Assembly (NCBI RefSeq): GCF_026163695.1
Contig: NZ_JAOTID010000005.1
Span: 62,001-126,000, forward strand
Length of the DNA stretch: 64,000 nucleotides
From: Shumkonia mesophila
Lineage (GTDB): Bacteria > Pseudomonadota > Alphaproteobacteria > Rhodospirillales > Shumkoniaceae
Direction: 5' to 3'
Position 1 is the first letter of the stretch. Each line of letters begins with the position of its first letter. The notes beneath the pieces are model-generated. The model was not told where the DNA came from, did not search any database, and saw only the letters and a program-made list of their open reading frames with translations. The position numbers and the translations under genes are program-made. Below, in pieces: positions 47,317-55,936 of the stretch.

Positions 47317-48209
47317 TGATCCGCCATCCTGTTGCGTTGAAACTCCTCGACCATTTGCTTGATCGAGCCCCGCCAATCCGGCTGGGTCAGGCCAAACGTC
47401 CGCGCGATCTTGCTGCAGTCCAGAATGGCCTTCAGCGGCCGTTTGGCGGGCGTCGGAAAGTCGGCATCCTTGATCGGCACGACCTCGACCGTGCGGCCGG
47501 CCGTCATGGCGTAATCCTCCATGATGACCTGGGTGAGCCGATAGCGGCTGACCGGCCCGGCCCCGCAAAAGTGATAGGTGCCCCAGGAAATATCCTGGTC
47601 CCCAGCGATGGTATCGATAAGGCTGACGGTGGCCGTGGCGATGTTCCAGGCCGGCGTCGGGCAACCGACCACGTCATCGACAATCCTCAATACGTCCCGC
47701 TCCGATCCCAGCCGCAACATGGTGGTCACGTAGTTGGGCCGGCCGGGCGAGAACACCCAGGAGGTCCGGAGGATGATGTGCCGCTGCAACGAGGCGCGGA
47801 TGCCGTCTTCGCCCTTTGCCTTGCTGAGGCCGTAGAGGTTGATCGGGGCAATCGGATCGGATTCCGTGTAGGGAGAGGACTTGGTGCCGTCGAACACGTG
47901 CTCGGTCGAATAGGACACCAGTGCCGCGCCGATTTTCGCGCAGGCCTCGGCCAGCCGGCGCGGGCCATCGGCGTTGACAGAGTACGCGATATCCGGCTCG
48001 CTTTCGGCACGATCCACGGCCGTGTAGGCCGCCGCATTTACCACCACCTCCGGTCGATGGGCCGCGAAGGCACCTTCAATGGCGGTCGGATCGGCGATAT
48101 CGAGGGCGCGACGATCCAGGGCCACCACCTCGCGGCCGGCCTGCCGAAGTTGTAGGGTAACGGCCTGGCCGACCTGCCCGCCGGCGCCGCAGATCAGGAC
48201 CCCGCTCAC
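47313..48209 (-). CDS. rfbD: dTDP-4-dehydrorhamnose reductase
   Basis: Final step to dTDP-L-rhamnose, NAD(P)H-dependent. 298 residues. [14 protein letters not shown] nucleotide motif, [35 protein letters not shown], active-site Tyr/Lys in YGLSKAKGE, and [17 protein letters not shown] overlaps join it to rfbB upstream and rfbA downstream. Confidence 0.96.
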   Translation of the reverse strand: MSGVLICGAGGQVGQAVTLQLRQAGREVVALDRRALDIADPTAIEGAFAAHRPEVVVNAAAYTAVDRAESEPDIAYSVNADGPRRLAEACAKIGAALVSYSTEHVFDGTKSSPYTESDPIAPINLYGLSKAKGEDGIRASLQRHIILRTSWVFSPGRPNYVTTMLRLGSERDVLRIVDDVVGCPTPAWNIATATVSLIDTIAGDQDISWGTYHFCGAGPVSRYRLTQVIMEDYAMTAGRTVEVVPIKDADFPTPAKRPLKAILDCSKIARTFGLTQPDWRGSIKQMVEEFQRNRMADQ

Positions 48210-49258
48210 CTCGCCACACCCAGGCGGTGACCGTCATAGGTTTCCGCCAGGATGCCCCGCCACCATTCCTGGTTGGCGAGATACCACGCCACGGTCTTGC
48301 GCAGGCCGGTGTCCAGCGTTTCCAGGGGTTCCCAGCCGAGGCTTTGCCGTGTTTCCGTGGAGTCGATGGCGTAGCGCGCATCGTGGCCCGGCCGATCGGT
48401 AACGTAGGTGATCAGGCTTTCCCGCGGGGTGCGCGTTTCCACCATCTCATCCAACAGGCGGCAGACGGTGCGAACCAGGTCGATGTTCGACCGCTCGCAA
48501 TTGCCGCCGATGAGATAGGTTTCGCCGCGCACACCCCTTTCCAGGATGGTCAGCAGGGCGTGGGCGTGATCCTCGACGAACAGCCAGTCGCGAACATTCT
48601 CGCCGCGCCCGTAAACCGGGATGGATTTGCCTGAAAGGGCGTTGGCGATGACCAGCGGGATCAGTTTCTCGGGAAACTGGAACGGGCCATAGTTGTTCGA
48701 GCAGTTGCTGACCGCGACCGGCAGGCCATAGGTCTTTCCCCAGGCCCGCACCAGATGGTCGGCCGAGGCTTTGCTGGCGCTGTAGGGGGAATTGGGGCGG
48801 TAGGGGCTGTCCGGACGGAAGTGGCCCTCGGCCCCCAGGCTTCCGAACACTTCGTCCGTCGAGACGTGCAGAAGCAGGAATTCATCCCTCGGTTCGCCCC
48901 GCAGTGCGTTCCAGTAAGCGAAGGCGGCATCCAGCAGCCGATAGGTGCCGACGATATTGGTCTGGATGAAGGCGGCCGGGCCGTCGATCGAACGATCGAC
49001 GTGCGTTTCGGCGGCAAGGTGAATGACACCGGCCGGTCGATAGGCGGCGAAAATGCGGGCCATTTCGGCGGCGTCGCAGATGTCGACGGCCTCGAAGCGG
49101 TAGCGGGGATCGCTGGCGACGGACGCCACGCTTTCCGCCGTTGCCGCGTAGGTCATCTTGTCGACGTTGACCACGGAATAGGGGGTCCGCGAGATGATTT
49201 GGCGGACCACCGCCGATCCGATGAAACCGCAACCGCCGGTGACGAGCAGGGTCTTCAT
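48206..49258 (-). CDS. rfbB: dTDP-glucose 4,6-dehydratase
   Basis: Second step: dTDP-glucose to dTDP-4-keto-6-deoxyglucose. 350 residues. [15 protein letters not shown] for [23 protein letters not shown] (catalytic Asp-Glu), [15 protein letters not shown] (Tyr/Lys), [16 protein letters not shown] and [13 protein letters not shown]. The product also feeds the C-methyltransferase-type enzymes nearby. An upstream ATG at 49273 is possible. Confidence 0.97.
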   Translation of the reverse strand: MKTLLVTGGCGFIGSAVVRQIISRTPYSVVNVDKMTYAATAESVASVASDPRYRFEAVDICDAAEMARIFAAYRPAGVIHLAAETHVDRSIDGPAAFIQTNIVGTYRLLDAAFAYWNALRGEPRDEFLLLHVSTDEVFGSLGAEGHFRPDSPYRPNSPYSASKASADHLVRAWGKTYGLPVAVSNCSNNYGPFQFPEKLIPLVIANALSGKSIPVYGRGENVRDWLFVEDHAHALLTILERGVRGETYLIGGNCERSNIDLVRTVCRLLDEMVETRTPRESLITYVTDRPGHDARYAIDSTETRQSLGWEPLETLDTGLRKTVAWYLANQEWWRGILAETYDGHRLGVAR

Positions 49259-49275
49259 GTCAGGCAACGTCATCC

Positions 49276-49827
49276 TCAAAAATAGCGGGGTATGTCCCTG
49301 AGCCGGGGTGCGGCGGCATCCTTGGCGGACAGGATTGCCTCGGCCGGCGAAACTGGCCACGCGATACCGAGATCGGGGTCATTCCAAAGCACACTGTAAT
49401 CCGCCTCCGGGGCGTAAGGCGCGCTCACCTTATAGACGACTTCCGTGTCCGGTTCCAACGTGCAGAAGCCGTGCAGGAAGCCCTTCGGGACGAACAGCTG
49501 CGTTCCCGATCGGGCGTCCAGTTGAAAGGTGCAGTGGCGGCCGAAGGTCGGAGACGCGGAGCGGAAGTCGACGACGGCATCCAGCACGGCGCCGCGCGCC
49601 ACCCGGAACAGCTTGTCCTGGGCGTACGGCGGGGCCTGAAAATGCAGGCCGCGCACCGTTCCCGGCAGGCGCGACAGCGACAGGTTGTCCTGTACGAAAT
49701 CGCAGAGAACGCCGGCCCGCCGAAAACGCTCGGCGTTATAGATCTCTGAGAACAGGCCCCGCGCATCCTCGTGGCGGACCGGGGTCAAGAGTTTGACGCC
49801 TTCGAGCTCCGTCTCGCTTACGTTCAT
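49276..49827 (-). CDS. rfbC: dTDP-4-dehydrorhamnose 3,5-epimerase
   Basis: Third pathway step; 183-residue cupin-fold epimerase. [37 protein letters not shown] (catalytic His), [36 protein letters not shown] and the [16 protein letters not shown] end. First gene of the rhamnose operon, 17 bp before the rfbB start. Confidence 0.96.
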   Translation of the reverse strand: MNVSETELEGVKLLTPVRHEDARGLFSEIYNAERFRRAGVLCDFVQDNLSLSRLPGTVRGLHFQAPPYAQDKLFRVARGAVLDAVVDFRSASPTFGRHCTFQLDARSGTQLFVPKGFLHGFCTLEPDTEVVYKVSAPYAPEADYSVLWNDPDLGIAWPVSPAEAILSAKDAAAPRLRDIPRYF

Positions 49828-49843
49828 CGACCATACGCTCCCA

Positions 49844-50794
49844 TCATCTGCCCGACGAAGGTACGTTCCGCACGGCCTTGACTCCCGCCAGCCATGCAAG
49901 AGTGCCGGCGAGACGGGCGGCATCGCGCGAACCCTTGCGGACGTTCAAGATCAACGAATACCCCAACGCCTTGGCGAGAAACTTCGGGGCATGGCGAACG
50001 GCTACCCTTACGGCCGCGCCGCGGCCATGGTACTTGGCCTCGATATACAGGCGCGACCATGCCATGTGCCAGAACTTGCGACAGTGGATGCGCAGGCTCG
50101 GGCGCGTAGAGCCGCCGCCCGCATGGCTCGCCCGGGCGTCCGGGACCAGGATCAAGGTATAGCCCGCTCGGCGCATGCGGATGGCCAGGTCGTCATCCTC
50201 GTAATAGAGGAAGATGTTGGTGTCGAACCCGTCGACCTCGCGCAGTGCGCTCATGCGTGCCAGCAGCACGGCGCCCGAGATGTGATCGGCGCACAAGGGC
50301 CCCTCGGGGACGAGATCGCAGTCCAGACGCTTGCCTCCAACAATCCTCTCGAAAAGGCCAAGGTCGTGCGACAGTTCCACGTGGCCGTTCGCGGCGATGA
50401 TCGAGGGGCCCAGCAGGCCCGCTTCGGGCCAGCGGTCGGCGGCATCGATCAGTGCGGCCAGCGAGGCCTCGTCAATGGTCGAATCCGGGCCCAACATGAG
50501 AGCGAACTCGACGTTCACTCGCTCCAGGCCCTGGTTGCAGGCGTTGCCGAACCCCCGATTGGCTGGATTGGAGATGATATCGGCCGTCGGCAACGTGCGG
50601 CATGCCAACGCGGGCGTGCCATCGTCGCTGGCGTTGTCGACGACGATGACTTGCGCGGCCTTGGCGACGGAGGCCAGGCATTTTTCGATCACGGCGGCGG
50701 AATGATAGGTAACGGTGACGACCGCCACCCTCGACCACGGGTCAGACTGGACTGGTGACATGTCTTCCACGACCCGAGGAAAATTTTGATCCAT
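49844..50794 (-). CDS. Glycosyltransferase family 2 (rhamnosyltransferase-like)
   Basis: GT-A glycosyltransferase of 316 residues: VAVVTVTYHSAAVIEKCLAS, VIVVDNASDDGT, NRGFGNACNQGL, MLGPDSTIDEASL, DGFDTNIFLYYEDDDLAIRM. This is the WbbL/rhamnosyltransferase-like group, which fits the adjacent dTDP-rhamnose operon. Start 50794 (MDQNFPRV); an internal ATG at 50761 is possible. Its 5' end lies in a segment duplicated at 54.86 kb, where only the first codons of this gene survive. Confidence 0.92.
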   Translation of the reverse strand: MDQNFPRVVEDMSPVQSDPWSRVAVVTVTYHSAAVIEKCLASVAKAAQVIVVDNASDDGTPALACRTLPTADIISNPANRGFGNACNQGLERVNVEFALMLGPDSTIDEASLAALIDAADRWPEAGLLGPSIIAANGHVELSHDLGLFERIVGGKRLDCDLVPEGPLCADHISGAVLLARMSALREVDGFDTNIFLYYEDDDLAIRMRRAGYTLILVPDARASHAGGGSTRPSLRIHCRKFWHMAWSRLYIEAKYHGRGAAVRVAVRHAPKFLAKALGYSLILNVRKGSRDAARLAGTLAWLAGVKAVRNVPSSGR

Positions 50795-51023
50795 TGGGCC
50801 TTTGCTGGTAAGGAAGGCCGCCTGGATTGTCAAGAACGAGATGCCTCCGGGGCGAGGCGGCGGGACGTCGCCTGGACCAGCGCCGGTCCCACTGTTCCGC
50901 GCCGTTCCGGGGCTCGATCGCGTCATTGTCATGGATAAGGGCCCCCGCAAGGCGCATTGGCGCAACCTGTGGCGGGAAACCGCCTTTCACCTGTGAGACT
51001 TGGTGGTCGACCTGCGCGCTTCG
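50752..51023. repeat. Direct repeat copy 1: divergent GT2-GT9 junction
   Basis: Shares long near-identical blocks with 54860-55240 in the same orientation, for example GAGGAAAATTTTGATCCAT and AAGGAAGGCCGCCTGGATT, then the coding sequence of the GT9 N-terminal region. Copy 1 is shorter by a 108-bp internal deletion plus a 1-bp indel. It starts inside the GT2 gene and ends in the GT9 pseudogene. Confidence 0.88.
50802..51023 (+). pseudogene. Decayed glycosyltransferase family 9 gene fragment
   Basis: Matches the first ~120 codons of the GT9 gene at 54980 (PLFRAVPGLDRVIVMDKGPR versus PLFRAVPRLDRVIIMDKGPR). It has lost 36 codons in frame, including the normal GTG start and the nucleotide-fold start. 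Where the intact gene has tryptophan (HLWDLVVDLRAS), a TGA (50994-50996) interrupts it. Homology fades after 51023, though arginine-rich traces continue to about 51090. Confidence 0.88.
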
Positions 51024-51120
51024 CCGCCCGCCTGCGCCGTCTGTAGGCCGGCGCCGGCAATCGGCCTTTACTCTTCCGGCCGAAAGACGCTAAACACGCG
51101 GGGATTGGAGATCGAGCGAC

Positions 51121-51555
51121 ATGCTGGACACTGGAGCCTTTCACGAGGACCTACGGCGGTGCGATACCGTTGATGTCGGCTCCGACAGGTCGTTCGGCAT
51201 TGTCTTCGCGGTGGTTTTTGCCGTCATCGGCTTCTTCCCGCTGGTGGGCGACGGCGAGGTTCGTATCTGGGCCTTGGTCTTGGCGGGGGGAATCCTGCTG
51301 GCGGCGGTTGCGGCGCCCGGTTTCCTGCGCCCGGCCAATCGGCTGTGGTTCCGTTTTGGCCAGTTGCTCCACCGGATCGTCACGCCGCTGATTTTGGGCT
51401 TCATCTTCTTTTCCACGGTCACCCCGACAGGGTGGCTGATGCGTCTTTTCGGCAAGGATCCCATGAATTTGCGCTTCGAGCCGGAAACGCCCAGCTATTG
51501 GATTCGCCGCGATCCCCCCGGGCCGGCCCCCGACACCATGAAGAATCAATTCTAG
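51121..51555 (+). CDS. SxtJ family membrane protein
   Basis: Membrane protein of 144 residues with three helices (FGIVFAVVFAVIGFFPLV, IWALVLAGGILLAAVAAPGF, IVTPLILGFIFFSTVTPTGW) and the typical end RLFGKDPMNLRFEPETPSYWIRR. Named after a saxitoxin-cluster gene, it regularly accompanies a DUF5989 protein and a carbamoyltransferase in polysaccharide loci. Function unknown; a membrane partner of the carbamoyltransferase is the usual guess. GGAG precedes the ATG. First gene of the cassette. Confidence 0.88.
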   Translation: MLDTGAFHEDLRRCDTVDVGSDRSFGIVFAVVFAVIGFFPLVGDGEVRIWALVLAGGILLAAVAAPGFLRPANRLWFRFGQLLHRIVTPLILGFIFFSTVTPTGWLMRLFGKDPMNLRFEPETPSYWIRRDPPGPAPDTMKNQF

Positions 51556-51565
51556 GAAGGAAGAC

Positions 51566-51715
51566 ATGGCCTTTCTGGCGGAACTCTGGACCTTTCTACG
51601 GGTCCGCAAGAAATTCTGGCTGGTCCCCGTCATCGTTGTGATGGCGATGTTCGGCGGGCTGATCGTGCTGAGCCAGGGCTCGGCCGTCGCCCCGTTCATC
51701 TATACCCTCTTTTAG
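51566..51715 (+). CDS. DUF5989 family small membrane protein
   Basis: Only 49 residues: FLAELWTFLRVRKKFWLVPV, one helix (VIVVMAMFGGLIVLSQGSAV) and the end APFIYTLF. This is the standard DUF5989 form. AGGAAGGAAG lies just before the ATG. It sits 10 bp after the SxtJ gene and 11 bp before the carbamoyltransferase, so the three are one operon. Confidence 0.9.
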   Translation: MAFLAELWTFLRVRKKFWLVPVIVVMAMFGGLIVLSQGSAVAPFIYTLF

Positions 51716-51726
51716 GGGTTTGGCGC

Positions 51727-53562
51727 GTGCGGGTCCTCGGCATTTCGGCCTTCTATCACGACAGCGCGGCGGCGCTCATCGAGGACGGCCGGATCGTTGC
51801 CGCCGCCCAGGAAGAGCGCTTCACCCGCAAAAAGCATGATTCCGGGTTTCCCCACCGCGCCATCGATTTTTGCATGGAGCGGGCAGGGATCGGCCTGGAA
51901 GAGGTCGATTCGGTCGTCTTCTACGACAAGCCGTTCCTCAAGTTCGAACGGCTTCTGGAGACCTATCTGTCCTTCGCGCCGAGGGGCTTCGCGTCCTTCC
52001 GCATGGCCATGCCGGTGTGGCTGCGCGAAAAGTTGTTCCAGAAGGACCTGTTGCATAAGGAATTGCGCAAGCACGGACCGAACTTCGACTGGAAGAACCG
52101 TCTGCTGTTCGCTGAACATCACCAGAGCCATGCCGCCAGCGCCTTTTATCCGTCGCCATTCGACGAGGCCGTCGTGCTGACCATGGATGGTGTCGGCGAA
52201 TGGACGACGGCCTCGGTTGCCATCGGCCGCGGCAACAGCCTGGAGATGATCAAGGAGATCCATTTCCCGCATTCCCTGGGACTGCTGTATTCGGCCTTCA
52301 CCTATTACACCGGATTCAGGGTCAATTCCGGCGAGTACAAGGTCATGGGCTTGGCCCCTTACGGGGAGCCGCGCTATCGCGATCTCATCTTGGACAACCT
52401 GATCGACCTCAAGGACGATGGTTCGTTCCGCCTGGATCAGTCCTATTTCGATTACTGCACCGGCCTGACCATGACCAACGGGCGCTTCGCCGCGCTGTTC
52501 GGCGGCCCGGCCCGGCGGCCCGACGAGCCGCTGACGCCCCGGCACATGGATCTGGCGGCCTCCATCCAAGCGGTGACCGAGGAGGTGATGGTGCGCACCA
52601 CCCGGCACCTCGCCGCCGAAACCGGGCAGCGCAACCTCTGCCTGGCCGGCGGCGTCGCGCTCAACTGCGTGGCCAACGGCAAGATCCTGCGTGACGGCCG
52701 GTTCGCGGATCTGTGGGTCCAGCCGGCGGCGGGCGACGCCGGCGGCGCCCTGGGGGCGGCGCTTACCGCCTACCATAACTTTCACGGCCGGCCGCGTACC
52801 GCGAGCGGGTCGGGCGACGCCATGGCCGGGGCCTACCTGGGGCCCGATTTCGCTCAAACCGATATCGAGCGGCGCCTGACGGCGACGGGCGCCCGCTTTT
52901 CGGTGCTGGCGGATGACGAGGTCATCGCCACCGCCGCCCGGGCATTGGCCGACGGCCGCGCGGTCGGCTGGTTCCAGGGCCGCATGGAATTCGGTCCCCG
53001 CGCCCTGGGCGCTCGCTCCATCCTGGGCGACGCCCGCTCGCCCTCCATGCAGAAGATGCTGAATCTCAAGGTGAAATACCGCGAATCGTTCCGCCCCTTC
53101 GCGCCCTCGGTGCTGGCCGAGGACGCCGCCGACTGGTTCGAAATGGAAGGCGACAGCCCCTACATGCTGCTGGTCGCCGACGTCCGGAAGGAGCGCCGGC
53201 GCGCCATGACGGACGTCGAGACGGCCCTCTTCGGCATCGACAAGTTGAACGTCGTGCGCTCGGAGATCCCGGCCGTCACCCACGTCGACTATTCGGCCCG
53301 CATCCAGACCGTGCACGCCGACACCAACCCCCGCTACCACGCCCTGATTTCGGCCTTCAAGGCGCTGACCGGCTGCCCGGTCGTCGTCAATACCAGCTTC
53401 AACGTGCGCGGCGAGCCCATCGTCTGCACCCCGGAAGACGCCTTCCATTGTTTCATGGGCACCGACATCGAGGCCCTGGCCGTCGGCAACTGCTGGCTCA
53501 CCAAGGAAGACCAGGACTCCGCACTCAAGCTTGACTACAAGAACGCCTTTAAACTGGATTGA
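51727..53562 (+). CDS. Carbamoyltransferase (NodU/CmcH/HypF-C family)
   Basis: 611-residue enzyme that transfers carbamoyl from carbamoyl phosphate to a hydroxyl group, probably on a sugar residue of the surface polysaccharide. N-terminal ASKHA-type domain: GISAFYHDSAAALIEDGRIV, EERFTRKKHD, AEHHQSHAASAFYPSPF, MDGVGEWTT, SLGLLYSAFTYYTGF, EYKVMGLAPYG. C-terminal Sua5/YrdC-like domain: NLCLAGGVALNCVANGKIL, MEFGPRALGARSIL, FRPFAPSVLAE, NTSFNVRGEPIVCTPEDA. Starts with GTG at 51727, with AGGGG upstream. Confidence 0.95.
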   Translation: MRVLGISAFYHDSAAALIEDGRIVAAAQEERFTRKKHDSGFPHRAIDFCMERAGIGLEEVDSVVFYDKPFLKFERLLETYLSFAPRGFASFRMAMPVWLREKLFQKDLLHKELRKHGPNFDWKNRLLFAEHHQSHAASAFYPSPFDEAVVLTMDGVGEWTTASVAIGRGNSLEMIKEIHFPHSLGLLYSAFTYYTGFRVNSGEYKVMGLAPYGEPRYRDLILDNLIDLKDDGSFRLDQSYFDYCTGLTMTNGRFAALFGGPARRPDEPLTPRHMDLAASIQAVTEEVMVRTTRHLAAETGQRNLCLAGGVALNCVANGKILRDGRFADLWVQPAAGDAGGALGAALTAYHNFHGRPRTASGSGDAMAGAYLGPDFAQTDIERRLTATGARFSVLADDEVIATAARALADGRAVGWFQGRMEFGPRALGARSILGDARSPSMQKMLNLKVKYRESFRPFAPSVLAEDAADWFEMEGDSPYMLLVADVRKERRRAMTDVETALFGIDKLNVVRSEIPAVTHVDYSARIQTVHADTNPRYHALISAFKALTGCPVVVNTSFNVRGEPIVCTPEDAFHCFMGTDIEALAVGNCWLTKEDQDSALKLDYKNAFKLD

Positions 53563-53573
53563 CGCCACCGACG

Positions 53574-54803
53574 CTATGGCGATGGGGCCCCAGTTTGTCG
53601 CCGGACCAGTGCCGATTTCACTTCAGGGAACGTCCTGGCCAGGGTACGCGAAGACAACACGGCTGTGGCCATCACGTCGTGGCCATTGGCGTTCCAGTGG
53701 CCGTTGAACGGAAACTCGAAACGCTCGTCAGTCTTTTCGTGCCGCTCTATGAACAGTGGGGTTAGGTCGCGAACCTCAAAGCCGCGGGCGATGCCGGCGG
53801 CGGCCATGTAGCGATGCATCACGGCGGGGAAGCTATCTTGGATGGTAGCCAGTTTGGCGGCGTCATAGAGTTCGGTACGCAGTCCGTCGAGAACGATGAG
53901 GATGCGTTCCGGAGGCAGGCCGCTCTCGTGTGGCAGCAAGTCCAGGAAGCGATCAACGTGACGCTGCGCCCGTGCGACCCGCTCTCTCTCCACGCGGGCG
54001 TCGGTATTGGCAACGTAATGGCTGGGCCCATCCGGTTCGGTCAATACGCTCCATAACATACCTAATTTTTCGGGCAAGGCGGTCACTTGCAGGTTGCGAT
54101 ACAGGTAAGCGACAAGTGCCGAGCGGCGCAGAAGGCCGCGCCACCAGGGATCGGTCGGCCGGTCGCTGCGTTTGAGGATCAGACTGCCGGTAGCGTCCTC
54201 GGCAAAATATGCCATGCCCCGGAATCCCGCTGAAAACTCATCGCCTCCCATTCCCACGCGTGGTAGGTCGTAATCGTTGGCAACGACGTTTACGACCAGC
54301 ATATCGGGGGTGAAGGCATGGTGCGCGTAACGGGCCCACGCCAGATACTGCGCGAAAGAAGCGTAGGCGGCGCCGAATGCGTAAACATCGATGTTCGGCG
54401 TCAGCTTTTCATGAAGGCGGCCGTGAACAGACTCCTTCCAATCAACTTGAACAGCTTCGACGAAGCTGTCGCCGATCACGGCTAACACGGGCTTGGTCGG
54501 CGGAGAGACATAGTTTATGTCGCTGAGGAAACCCTCATTATTTGTCCGCCGGATGCGGCCATTTTTCATGTCCCAATCTTGGGAATAGCGGAATTCGCGG
54601 TTTGGTACGAAATGGTAAAGGGGCTGGCTGTCATTAATGGCCGGCACGATCAGCCCCTCGTTGTAAGGCAGGAAGCGGAGAACAATCTCCGCGACAATCA
54701 GCGATGAAATGAAACCTATCGTCACGGCAGCAAGGGGAAGCATCATCTGCCGAACACACGTCATGCTTTTCATTTTTTCGCTCTGGCATTGCGGTTCGGT
54801 CAC
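53574..54803 (-). CDS. SGNH/GDSL hydrolase-like protein, membrane-anchored
   Basis: 409 residues. An N-terminal helix (MMLPLAAVTIGFISSLIVAE) anchors it, with the rest periplasmic. Block I reads AVIGDSFVEAVQVDW with the nucleophile serine; the C-terminal FNGHWNANGHDVMA supplies the catalytic histidine region. Such proteins in polysaccharide loci are thought to add or remove O-acetyl groups. Noticeably lower GC than the rfb genes. Convergent with the carbamoyltransferase, 11 bp between stops; the two often occur together, so a joint role in glycan decoration is likely. Confidence 0.82.
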   Translation of the reverse strand: MTEPQCQSEKMKSMTCVRQMMLPLAAVTIGFISSLIVAEIVLRFLPYNEGLIVPAINDSQPLYHFVPNREFRYSQDWDMKNGRIRRTNNEGFLSDINYVSPPTKPVLAVIGDSFVEAVQVDWKESVHGRLHEKLTPNIDVYAFGAAYASFAQYLAWARYAHHAFTPDMLVVNVVANDYDLPRVGMGGDEFSAGFRGMAYFAEDATGSLILKRSDRPTDPWWRGLLRRSALVAYLYRNLQVTALPEKLGMLWSVLTEPDGPSHYVANTDARVERERVARAQRHVDRFLDLLPHESGLPPERILIVLDGLRTELYDAAKLATIQDSFPAVMHRYMAAAGIARGFEVRDLTPLFIERHEKTDERFEFPFNGHWNANGHDVMATAVLSSRTLARTFPEVKSALVRRQTGAPSP

Positions 54804-54843
54804 GAATACTCAGACCAGAACCGGATATTGCCTCTTCCCGTGA

Positions 54844-54903
54844 TTACGGCCCACTAGGGCTGGTGACATAATCCTCCGGGACTCGAGGAAAATTTTGATC
54901 CAT
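54844..54903 (-). pseudogene. Remnant of the GT2 gene N-terminus
   Basis: Nineteen codons (MDQNFPRVPEDYVTSPSGP, then TAA) whose first eight codons repeat the first eight of the intact GT2 gene at 49844-50794. It lies exactly where the second copy of the divergent junction places that gene. Everything beyond about codon 17 is gone. Confidence 0.75.
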
Positions 54904-55240
54904 ATAGGCTTTGCTGGTAAGGAAGGCCGCCTGGATTGTCAAGAACGAGGTGCCTCCGGGGCGAGGCGGCGAGACGCGTGTGAAGATCCTTTTTGTTACC
55001 TCCAACCGCATCGGCGATTGCGTCCTGTCGACCGGGCTGCTTTCCCACCTGCTGGAGGCGTATCCGGATGCCCGGTTCACCATCGGCTGCGGGCCGGCTC
55101 CGGCCCCCCTGTTCCGGGCGGTTCCCAGGCTGGATCGCGTCATCATCATGGACAAGGGGCCGCGCAAGGTCCACTGGCGCAAGCTTTGGCGGGAAACGGC
55201 TTTCCATCTGTGGGATCTGGTGGTCGACCTGCGGGCGTCG
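54860..55240. repeat. Direct repeat copy 2: divergent GT2-GT9 junction
   Basis: Counterpart of 50752-51023, same orientation, start points 4.1 kb apart. It keeps the full GT9 start region and only a stub of the GT2 gene. The two copies bracket the SxtJ-DUF5989-carbamoyltransferase-SGNH block. Confidence 0.88.
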
Positions 55241-55936
55241 GCATTTGCCTGGATCGTGCCGGCGCGCCGGCGCATCACCTTTCGCCCGGGCAAGGCGGCC
55301 GTCCATCGCGTCCGCCAACTGGGCGCGCTGATCAACCGCCAGGAGGCGCCGCCGGCGCCCCGGCTGTGGTTGGACGAGGCCGCCCGCGCCGAGGCCATCC
55401 GCCAGATCCCGGCCGGGCCGCCGGTGCTGGCGGTGGGGCCGACGGCCAATTGGCCGGGTAAGCAATGGCCGGTCGGGCGCTTTGCCGAACTCGTCGGCCG
55501 GCTGAGCGGCGAAACCGGGTTGCTGCCCGGCGCCCGCGTGGCTGTGTTCGGCTCGCCCTCCGAGCATGCGGTGGCCGAGCCGGTGCTGGCCGCCATCCCG
55601 CCCGCGCGGTGCATCGATCTAGTCGGTGGGGTCGACCTTCCCGGTGTCGCCGCCTGCCTGGGCCGCTGCGCATTCTATGTCGGCAACGATTCCGGGCTGA
55701 TGCACATGGCGGCGGCGACGGGCGTTCCCACCCTCGGCCTGTTCGGCCCCAGCAACGACGCCCATTTCGCGCCGTGGGGCGAAAGGGCCTCCTTCGTGCG
55801 GGGCGGGCGGTCGTTTCACGAGTATATTGAGGCGCCTGGGTACGACTATCGGACCACGACGAGCCTGATGGACGACCTGTCGGTGGAGCGGGTGGTCGAG
55901 GCCGCGGCGGAACTGTGGAAAAGGTGCGCGACATGA
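54980..55936 (+). CDS. Glycosyltransferase family 9 (heptosyltransferase-like)
   Basis: GT-B transferase of 318 residues, ADP-heptose:LPS heptosyltransferase type. VKILFVTSNRIGDCVLSTGL at the start, AVGPTANWPGKQWPVGRFAE in the middle, and the donor-site region YVGNDSGLMHMAAATGVPTL with LFGPSNDAHFAPWG. Starts with GTG at 54980; a TTG at 54911 would add 23 residues. ATGA overlap with the next gene. The true donor need not be heptose. Confidence 0.92.
   Translation: MKILFVTSNRIGDCVLSTGLLSHLLEAYPDARFTIGCGPAPAPLFRAVPRLDRVIIMDKGPRKVHWRKLWRETAFHLWDLVVDLRASAFAWIVPARRRITFRPGKAAVHRVRQLGALINRQEAPPAPRLWLDEAARAEAIRQIPAGPPVLAVGPTANWPGKQWPVGRFAELVGRLSGETGLLPGARVAVFGSPSEHAVAEPVLAAIPPARCIDLVGGVDLPGVAACLGRCAFYVGNDSGLMHMAAATGVPTLGLFGPSNDAHFAPWGERASFVRGGRSFHEYIEAPGYDYRTTTSLMDDLSVERVVEAAAELWKRCAT

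Noticed and set aside
48795..48806. A second ops-like match, GGCGGTAG followed by GG, on the plus strand
   Set aside because: It lies inside rfbB, antisense to it, and the last four defined positions of the consensus do not match.
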